Below are positions 55,268-64,000 of a stretch of 64,000 bases of DNA, in pieces (position 1 is the first letter of the stretch; each line of letters begins with the position of its first letter). The position numbers and the translations under genes were made by a program. This stretch comes from Plasmopara viticola (lineage: Eukaryota > Oomycota > Peronosporomycetes > Peronosporales > Peronosporaceae): positions 22,826 through 86,825 of the forward strand of contig MBPM02000169.1 in the NCBI GenBank assembly GCA_001695595.3. The letters run 5' to 3'. The notes under the pieces are model-generated. The model was given only the letters and a program-made list of their open reading frames with translations, was not told the DNA's origin and did no database searches.

Positions 55268-58200
55268 TCAAGACCCCCATTGGAAGAAGTTACACTGGTT
55301 TTCCTGGGGCTTTGGACATTTAAAGAACGTCCGACCTTTGTTTGTTCCATTCTTGCACGTGAGCAAGAGGCTTGGCAAGCCACACCCACACACCATTGTC
55401 GCATTATCTGCTTCACCACCATTTGCAGGTGGTGATGAAGAAGCTGTCGGGCGATGCTCGTCCTTCCACTCAAAGAAGCCGCAGCTCTCCACTCCTTGGA
55501 AGCTGCAAGTATAAAACTCGCGGTTTTGGTTTCGACCAGCCTTTCGAGTGATGCGCAGGGCGCACGCGACATCATGTCCCGAACACTTGGGCACATTGGA
55601 AACTTCAGTGACACTCAATGTTGATCGCGACGTGGTGGAACCGAGTGTATTTTCTGGTGCTTCATCTTTCCACACGAAGAAGCCGCAGCTATTGTCCATT
55701 TGACTGCATCGACAGGTTAAAAATTGCCGACCTTTGTTCGGTCCGTCCTTCTTGACTGTCCTCTCGACACAAGGTTCATTGTGACCAGAGCACTTGACAA
55801 CGACACTGCTACTCACGCTCGAGTCTGAGACCCAAGCGAAAAAGTTGCACTGTTCCCCTTGTGGCAACGGACAGACGTAAAACAGTCGGCCAGTATTGGG
55901 GCCATCACGAGTCACTTCTCTTTTTGCGCAGGGCAAGTTATGGTCTGCACACCGAGGGACGTTTGAGGCAAGACTCGGCTCACAAGGTGGTTGTTGGCGT
56001 TGGTCTGATAGCTGCCTACGCTGTTGGACTTGATTCGTATTCACAGATCCTCTACTTGAAACACTATCAACATTCAAGTCATGAGCTCGCGCTTCTGCGC
56101 GTTGGGGCTGTTGACTTTCGCCGCGAGGTCTCGCTCTGTGAGTCTCTGGAGTGCTGGTAATTGATTGGCCGAATTGCTCCGAGAACGTTTGGTCAAGCAT
56201 AGACGCGCTACGTGTAACTTGTACGAAAATGCTTTTCATCTGACAAAGACAATCACAAAACATTCAACGATGAGGCCACGTTGGAAATAGAGTGCTCAAA
56301 GTCATCAAACCTGATCCATGCATGAATCGACTACTTGCCGGAGGGCTTTCTGCCCCAGTGAAATGGCTTTGCAGTCTGTTTCCATCTGCAACGATCAAGC
56401 AACAGCAGAAAATTAAACTCCGAAACGCGTTGTTTACTTATACTTAACCTCACCGCGGCACGAAGGTTCGGTTTGGTCAATTCAAGACCCATGTGTTCAT
56501 AGGATAAAACGAGAGCCAATCCAAGTGTTGTGGGCTTGAATTGGGTGTTATTGTTCACTTTGATTGCGTACTCACGCTTTAAAATGGTCTTGATGTGCTC
56601 AGCGATCGTGGCATCGGTTCCAATGCCATTCGAATCCATCTTTGCGATCAAATCAGCTTCCGATAGCAGCGGTGGTGGATTCGTTTCTCCTGTAAGCATC
56701 ACGACTGTCGACGGACGAAAAACATCGCCGCGTCGATACACAGGGATCGCAGACGCATTCCACTTTTCATACTTGTAAATCTCCAAGTAATTTCGTTCCT
56801 CCACCATTAATCCCGATGCTGTAAAGCTCTCACCAAGTAACTTCATGACAACATTTGTCTGGCTTCCTTTAGCATCGCGACTACAACACGCTAAAAAGTG
56901 GAGAGTAACAAATTCGTACACTCTTTTTTCATTGGAATCTGATAGCGTATTGACGTCAACACATTTAGTAGGATGAATCGGAGGATGAGCTTGGTCATCA
57001 GAGTTTCCGTGGCGCGGAGCCTCAAATTTCCCTCCATTCAGCAGCTGTTGAGTCACGTAGTTTCCCCATTGTTGGTGATTTTCGTGAAGTTTAATCAACC
57101 CTATCAAGTCTGTCCCTTCCTTAAATTTGCTGGTCTCGGTACGTGGGTAGCTAATAAGACCTTTATTGTACAAACTCTCGGCCGCTTTCATCGTGATCTC
57201 TGACGAAATCCGTAACCAGCGTGAAGCTCGCTTTTGCAGCTCCACGGTCGTGAGCGGCAATGGCTTTCTTTTCCAAGAAGGTCGCTTGTCTACTAACTCA
57301 ATTGTTGCTGTTTGGCTCTCCATGAGGCTTTCATAGATACACAAACACGCCATGCGGTCGAAAAGATGTCCACGTTGCCATTTAAATGTTGTGGTGGGTG
57401 CGTCTGGTTGCTCCAATTGCTGGTGGGTGACGCTAATGTGGTAAAAGGCTTCTCTTTCAAAGTTTTGAATCGTGAGATACCGTTCTACCACAAAGCCAAG
57501 CGTTGGGAATTGACACGGTCCATAGCTTATGACCTTCTTCTCTTGATTTAATGCTGGAAACTTGCTCTTGATACGCATTGTTTGGAATCTAGTAAATGCA
57601 GCACCAATTCGCAAATCGATCTCTGATCGAGCATCGACTGCCAGGGAAAGTTTCTCATCAGGTACCGATAAGTTTTGCACTGCGTGAGTGATATCGCGAG
57701 GAATAAGTGCGGAGAATCGAGCACGAAACACGCGCAGCTTCCTGTTGGCCTTTTCACAAATGCTCTTGACCTCGTATGCAATGTTCTCACCCTCTCGATC
57801 GCAATCCAACCAGAGAATGAGCCACTAGTCAGCAGCCAAACCTTTAGTATTAGTACCGCAACCACCACTTTCGCTTAGTAGACGTACTTGACAGTATCTG
57901 GCCTCCTTCTGGAGCGTCCTTTCTATCTCCTTTTGGGTCTCGTCGCTGCGTATCCTTTTGCTGACTGGCGCTGTAAAAAGCTCGACAGGATCGCAAGAGT
58001 TCCAGCTTCGGACACTTGCTTCAAAGTCCAGTTCCATAATGTGGCCTATGACAGAGGTGACGACCATTTGCGATTGCTGGCCTCGGATCTGGTACGGAAA
58101 CTCGAAGAGCGCATTGTACTTGGAAAATCCAGCACGCTGGTGGCACAGATGGCATTAGAGGGATTGTACAAAGGAGAAATGGGCACGTCACGCACAACAC

Positions 58201-58283
58201 ACTCGCTGTGATCGACCCGATGATAAAATGTTGGCAATTTCCTTGGCCACGGATGGCTTCTCCGCTACGTTGAGCACCTTCAT
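55268..58283 (-). CDS. TOP3A: DNA topoisomerase III alpha (type IA), five exons, four GRF fingers
   Basis: Exons 58203-58283, 57888-58136, 56454-57824, 56311-56385 and 55268-56239, with introns of 63-71 bp, give about 915 residues. Topoisomerase III passes single strands through a transient break and, with a RecQ helicase and RMI1, dissolves double Holliday junctions. Landmarks: MKVLNVAEKPSVAKEIANIL (Toprim Glu8), FSKYN, VTSVIGHIMELDFE, LDCDREGEN (Toprim D117/D119), SYGPCQFPTLGFVVERYL, GLISYPRTETSKF with catalytic Tyr336, HPPIHPT, NGIGTDATIAEHI, and PNLRAA/METDCKAISLG across an intron. The last exon carries a Gln/Ser-rich linker and four GRF zinc fingers (about 689-728, 742-782, 811-851, 876-913), each with the pattern C...C...GR.F..C...C.FF.W. 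Human TOP3A has fewer GRF fingers. The only in-frame start giving the conserved N-terminus is the ATG at 58283. Confidence 0.95.
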
Positions 58284-61200
58284 CTGTTGCTGAGTATACA
58301 GGGATAGGATTGGTTGAAAAGGACCAATTTCTATACTAGTAATTTTCGGGGTTCGTATTGTTTAGCGGACTGCGATAACAGTCACGCTAATTAGCTCATA
58401 GAGCCCCAGCACTCGGCTAAAAGCTTGGTAAAGATAAGGCATACGTAAGTATTCAATCTTAGGAGTACCCAAGGACAGACCATGATGAGCTAGGAAATCT
58501 CGCAGTTGCCTTCACAACTATCAAGGTTTGCACGCGCAGCTGAGCTTTCGAGAAGGCCTATCAGCGTCAATTAAATTGAAGTGTCCTCACGATATTCCTG
58601 ATGACTGATTGGCCGTCATATGGGAATACCATCACATTTAAGCGTCGACAGATACGCATAATGTTTGGATGTGCAAACCTTTTCCTGCCCGTTGTGCCTA
58701 AAAGTTTCAACTTGGCATTTGTACGGCGCCCTAAAAATTGTCGAGTGTACCCAGAACGCCTTTGTCGGGGTCGCGTCCGCAGCAGTCCGGGCATAAGAAC
58801 ATTCAGAAAAGTTTGGACAATGTCGACTTCTCTCTTCTTACCTTTACAAATCGTGAGCCTGATCGTGCACGGAATGCGTACTTAAAATGCATTTTTTGCG
58901 TAAGCTAACACTTTAGCTCGTTTTGAGTAAAATGCGCCGCCTTAATTGACGCATTGCACGTGAGTACCATTGCGTGCTCTTCCACCAAGCGTCAAAATCT
59001 TCCATCTGCAACAAAGCGAACTTGTGGTCATTTCCGACCTCTTTGGCAGAGAAGTTTTCGATTTCTTCACCTCACGCTCAACGTGAGCAGGCTTTGTTTG
59101 GGAAAGGCACACAGCTCAAACAGAATGTCGTTGACAAAGATGACTCTTTCCTCTACACTAAAGATAAAAGATGGTTCAACAGAGCACTCTCGTAACCACG
59201 GACCGAGTTGGGTTCTTGTGCACTTAAGTACTGAACCTCCACGAGACACTGTCAGTTTTTTTTGTCTTGCATTCCCTGAGGCATACTTTGTTATCCTCAA
59301 CAAGGTCTAGCGAGTGATCAGTCTTACTTGTGTTATGAGATCTAGCGGGGCTTCCGTTGCTACCAATTAGGGCAAGCGTAAGCTCAGATCCACGACCTTT
59401 GTTCTTCACTTAAAGTTAAAAAAATTTGTAGATTGCTATCTACCTGTCTTTATTTTCAGCATTCATCTCAGTGCCAAGACTTGATATAGTTCTTATGCTC
59501 TCAATGCTAAGCTGAACGTTATTTTAATTACCGATACCTTTATAAATATATATCTCGTAAGTACAATTCGGCTTGAATGTCTACTACTTCGCACGAAGCC
59601 GTAGCCATTAGATCAGCAACCATGTTTCTGCTGAAAGTTTCTACTCGTTGATGGTTGAAACATTATGACTTATGCCACACAATATTTTATACCACCAGTT
59701 GGTGTGGTCAATGAAACTCTGGAACAGGCGACAAATGAATCTTTCTACCTAAGCGACACTATACTCGTACTGTAATCGACTTACTCGAAACCGAAGACGA
59801 AGCCGGGACGTATCGACATCCGTCCAAGTCTGCCGGTACTGACGGGCTCTTTCAAGGCTTCGACACGTTGGCGGTATAATCGGCCTTTTTAGAACAGTGA
59901 GATATCCTACCATGTTCGATCACTCGCTTTTACACCCCCATTTTGTGAAACTAGTCTGTTGAAATCACCTTTCGTTCACTCACAGCGATGTAGCTGGGGA
60001 GCCTTGCTTAAAGGTTGGCTATCCAAGTTTGGTATGTTTGCCTGCGATAATTGTAGCACCAAGCAGTAAGGTTTTGAATGCATAGCGAATTTATTAATCA
60101 GCAAAGCTTACGACTTTGCTAATATTGGCCGAAATATAGCCTGTCCTGCTCGCCAGCACATCGACAAGCACATTGAGCTTGGTATGCTTGTATTCAGCAC
60201 AAAGGTGTATCTTACAAAAACTGCAATGCCTTTTGCAAGGAGAAGTGGGATGTATTTGTCGTTGTCCGCAAAAATGCGGGATCTAATTAGACTACAAACA
60301 GCTAAAGGTCAAAGAATGCATTCATTATTTTGACAGTGCGGAAGTTATGCTTTTTTGTCATGGAATTCCACTAGGCAGCTTTTATCCATATAAGTTGACC
60401 GTCCTAAAGGAGTTACCGTGGCTCGCAGCCGACGGAATAGTCAAAACACCGTTTAAGACTTCTTTAGTTGGGCAAGCCTTTAAAAGCGTCATTTTATACA
60501 ATCAAAAGCAACTTGGTCTGGCTTTCCTAAAACCATTCGCTCGTTTCTAATGATTCGGTCAGATGCTTGATTAGACTCACGTAACCAGTATTGCACGTGC
60601 GCAAAGGGTTGAACCTAGTAAAGACCTAATTTTGTTGTATCGTGGCGTAAGTCAAATGAAATGTACTCCACTCAAATCTTATGGCCAAGTTTTGCCTCCA
60701 TAGCTGACTAATTCTCATTAAATCGACACATATTATCTATATTTGTTTGGTCGAAATTTTATTACGGCCGAGATTGGTGTGTGACTAAACAGTTGAGGTG
60801 CATTAGATTGATTCTTAGCCAAATTTGGCACTTCCATAGAATGCTGCTAGTCCACGAAGACTAAGTTCTTCGAGTTCCGTGATACCCATTTGTTTGATTC
60901 CTTATGCTGTACAGCATACACCGAGACACGTTGTTAAGCAACACTTCCTTATACAGGATAAACGTTCGTGCAGTTACCGCTGTAACGTCCAATAGATGAA
61001 AAGCATGAGCTAAACATTTCTCTCCTTTTAATTTTTTAGCACGAATAAATGGTGGCTAGTAAAAGGAGTTTGAGTTTTGCACAGTGGTAATTATCGCCTA
61101 TTCATAAAAGAAGGCACTAATGAGCATATAATGCTTTTGAGGCAGTGGTCATTGCAGTTCTCTACCCGGCACGAGGTTAATCATTTTAAGCCTTCTTATC

Positions 61201-64000
61201 CGGTGAAAGTCTTGACCAGGTATTTTTTTAATGGAGGATGCGTCGAATGGTTGTATTTTTTATCGTTCGATTGAGACACAACAAACGGCTGATCCGAAGC
61301 ATTTACTTCCTGAATGGAAAACGTATCTAAATCCTTTAAAAGGATATCATAATTCGAAGCGCTAAAAGCTTTTTTGGGTACGAAACTCTGATACCTTTAG
61401 CAATGAAAGTCCATATGGCACGGCGATAAGTCCACTTGTCAATTATTCAAATATCTCTTTAAAAAATATGTTCATCGGTCAGAAAGTTGACTTTGACACC
61501 CATAAATTTGTCTAGTATTGCATTTCTTTGTCGTCGCGATGTTGACCGCTTTCGGTGGTGATAAATCAACCACCTTGCGCTGTATATTAATTTCTCGCTA
61601 ATAGGGCTGTATTCCTCCTGGCATAACATCCACTTGTGGATGATGTTAGCTCTAAATTGAAGCCCTAGCTTTAGCTTTTTTGGTAGCCGGTGCCACCGGT
61701 GGAGCTATCTTTTTTTTTTTACTAAAAAAGTTATTTAAGACTCCATTCCATCTATCTGCAAGGAAAACCAGACCTTCGATCCTTAGCATTTATCTCGAGC
61801 GTGTAGTTTTTTTTAATGAAGCCATACGCGCTGTAAAGATGGAGGCATGGCTCACCAGAGTCTCATTGCGCGAAATTGGGCGGATGGCATTCATGGGCTT
61901 GACCCGCCTATCAGCAAACAGCTCGTGCTTTTCAAGGCACGACATGTTCAGGACCAGGTCAGGCTTCTTTATGTCGAATCAAGAGCTGACTGTGTTGTTT
62001 AGTCCTCCAAATTTTACAGCCATGTCTATTTCGCTCTAGAGCCGCCGTAGTACCAGGGCGAATCGAGAATTACTTGCAATCGCAATTCTCTTACATAAAT
62101 TATCTTTTCAATATATGCTGACTGCAATTGCTTGCTGGCGCACAATTTCTTTACGCACCGGAGCCAATTCGTCTCAAACTGTTTTCTCTGTAGACTCGCA
62201 TGTTTGCGTGTGCGTGTTCCGCTGTCGAGCTCTTTGGAATTACGGCGCTTATTTATAACACATTTAATATAGAGACTTAGCCCTTTCCTAGTTGAACACA
62301 GTTTCTGTACTTGTAGCCCGCATTCCCTGTGGTAATAGAGGCAAGAAAGTGTTCAAGGTGATTCATTACAAGTAATGACTTTTTTTGGTAATCATGCAAA
62401 ACATTGTAGCCTCTATAATGCTCACAAGACATCGTTTGACAATCATCTCGGTCCAGCTATAAGTGGCCCAAGTTGTACAAGTAATTAGTTACAACAACCT
62501 GGCTTTGCTGTGTTGCAAAACAGAAGTACATTCAAAGCAAAACGTTTCTGGCAGCCTCAAATCGAATCATTCATGCGGTCTTCAGGCAAAATGGCACCCT
62601 TCCATGCACATACAAAATAATTATAGCTTCAATATTTACACATAGAAACTTTGTTAGGCATGATGTTTCAGTTACAGGTTCACTCACTCTCTTCATAGCG
62701 GATCTGAGGAGAAAGAAGAGGATCTTCCGAATGGGGAGCGTTGCTGATGCATGTTATACCGCCGAGCGTACACTCACCTTGCGCCACCTCCAACGACTTG
62801 ACTTTTGACATGGGCAAACGTCAAAAGAGGACCACTTGAGTGTCAGTAAAAGTTGGTCAAGGCATCCATTGATGAAGCGAGAGATTGCGGATTCAAGTCC
62901 ATTAGAGGACTGTTTTTAAAGGCGAATCGGCGCACTAAAGATCGTTAACAATGCTTAAGTGTCTCGCATTTTATATGGAAAGGCCCGTTGGTTTGCTTTC
63001 CTTCGAAGGTCGAAAATTCAATCTTCACTGGCGTTCGCCTCACGTTAAAAATTCCGCCCAAGCTGCCTGATTTTGTGATACAGTTGATTCCAGGAGGCAA
63101 TAAGTCCTATCTAGACGAAAACCAATGCAGACGAGTAAAGCGATCAACGGTTTCGTCATATAGTGACAAAGATTACGAGATATCCCTTCCTTTTCCTGCC
63201 GGATTCAAAGTGGACGCTGACAGGGCGATGCCAACTTGTATACTTAACTTTCGAGCATAGCCAAGCTGCACAATCGAAAATCTCAGCAATTTTGACAAAC
63301 TCCGCCTCATCTAAAAAGAGGCGGGCATAGTGGGCCTTTGTCTCGCTAAAAAGCAATAAAGAGTCGATTGCAACGCGCCACAAAGACAGAAGCTTTGTTT
63401 TATCACGATCTTTGCTGGTTAAATATAATATACATCCTAGCTAGTAACTTCGGTGGCACTCAATTGACACTATATGGCACAAGAAAAACGACAACAAATG
63501 ATTAGGTTCGCAAGTTTAACAAACAAATAGTAATTTTGTATATTGCCTTTATTTATAAAAAAGCCTCACAGATATGGTGGCGTTGGAGCACGTTTTCGGC
63601 ATTTGTATTGGTAAACACAGTGGTATGTATAGCCGAAATATCTATATAGAAAGGCTTAGCACCTCTGCCTAAAGTGCGATATACATATAGTCGCTTATCG
63701 AACGATATGCTCGTTTCGATTATTAAAACCGGAGATAGTGAGCCGTCGCTCACCGAAAGATCAAGTTTCTTCTTGCTCGTCTCCTCTGTCTGTGCAAGGC
63801 TATCTTCGATTCTGATTAAAATGGATTGATACGGCTATCCTAAGCGGCCAAGATTGCAGACGATTGGGTGCGCGTAACGTTCGCTCTTGTTCACCAAGAA
63901 TGACAAAACAAAAGAGGGCATTAAGCCGTGAAAGTACTACACGTGAGTGTTTCAAGTCGCACAAAAATACAGTTGCAAACGCTTTTTTCCTGCGAGCTTT
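58284..64000. other. Gene-poor 5.7-kb stretch
   Basis: No gene I can support. Short frames at 58567-58794 (minus, basic), 62988-63260 (plus, ...FTGVRLTLKIPPKLPDFVIQ...) and near 61680-62039 look slightly coding-like. On the minus strand near 61750-61880 a block reads YSAYGFIKKNYTLEINAKDR after several stops, suggesting a decayed mobile-element protein. No RNA gene or intact repeat seen. Confidence 0.5.

Noticed and set aside
55268..58067. Three separate open blocks as three genes (zinc-finger protein, truncated topoisomerase, N-terminal fragment)
   Set aside because: Introns at 56240-56310, 56386-56453, 57825-57887 and 58137-58202 join them into one collinear topoisomerase III.
62880..62910. 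B-box-like GGATTCAAGTCC suggesting a tRNA
   Set aside because: No A box or cloverleaf could be formed around it.
1..64000. RXLR or Crinkler effector genes
   Set aside because: Scanned open frames for a signal peptide followed by RxLR...EER or LFLAK; none found.

Overview
This window is nuclear DNA of a eukaryote, most likely an oomycete (stramenopile). I infer this from short GT-AG introns (about 52-170 bp), compact genes set in long gene-poor AT-rich stretches, and protein architectures I associate with Phytophthora and downy mildews: a NET-PHD-Tudor-like chromatin reader, a PH+WW protein and a copia element. No rRNA or tRNA gene was recognised. The species cannot be named from the sequence alone.

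Layout. 1-8060 is a satellite array with three nested levels of repetition (about 97 bp, about 585 bp, about 2.92 kb) that becomes irregular at its right edge. 8658-8984 and 31066-31393 are two copies, in opposite orientation, of one 327/328-bp SINE-like retroposon, each with its own target-site duplication. 9221-12759 holds three small genes: an unrecognised protein, a divergently transcribed zinc-ribbon protein, and a DUF2062 membrane protein. 12760-17788 has no recognisable gene. 17789-21621 holds VMP1 (autophagy/ER membrane) and a 13-exon HCF101/Mrp-type Fe-S carrier ATPase. 21622-31065 is gene-poor. 31545-38300 is the main gene cluster: a SMYD-like SET protein, an AGC kinase, the divergent NET/PHD chromatin reader, a broken cysteine-rich locus, and SSU72. 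38301-42895 is gene-poor.

42896-47450 is a complete Ty1/copia retrotransposon in minus orientation, with 266-bp LTRs that look identical, a 5-bp target duplication and an uninterrupted 1326-residue Gag-Pol. It sits 94 bp upstream of a PH+WW gene (47545-49488). 49489-54671 is gene-poor. 54672-55250 (unrecognised, possible coiled coil) and a five-exon DNA topoisomerase III alpha gene (55268-58283) converge with only 17 bp between their stop codons. 58284-64000 has no recognisable gene.

Most of the conserved genes are housekeeping: transcription and chromatin (SSU72, NET/PHD, SET), genome stability (TOP3A), Fe-S assembly (HCF101), membrane traffic (VMP1) and signalling (AGC kinase). No operon-like co-function is implied. 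The most striking observations lie in the mobile DNA. The copia LTR carries a perfect four-pentamer heat-shock element next to four CRE-like boxes at exact 13-bp spacing. Its primer-binding site matches the anticodon arm of initiator tRNA-Met, and the Gag-Pol start codon lies inside that site. Exon junctions were placed by hand from splice signals and protein continuity, so positions may be off by 1-2 bases.
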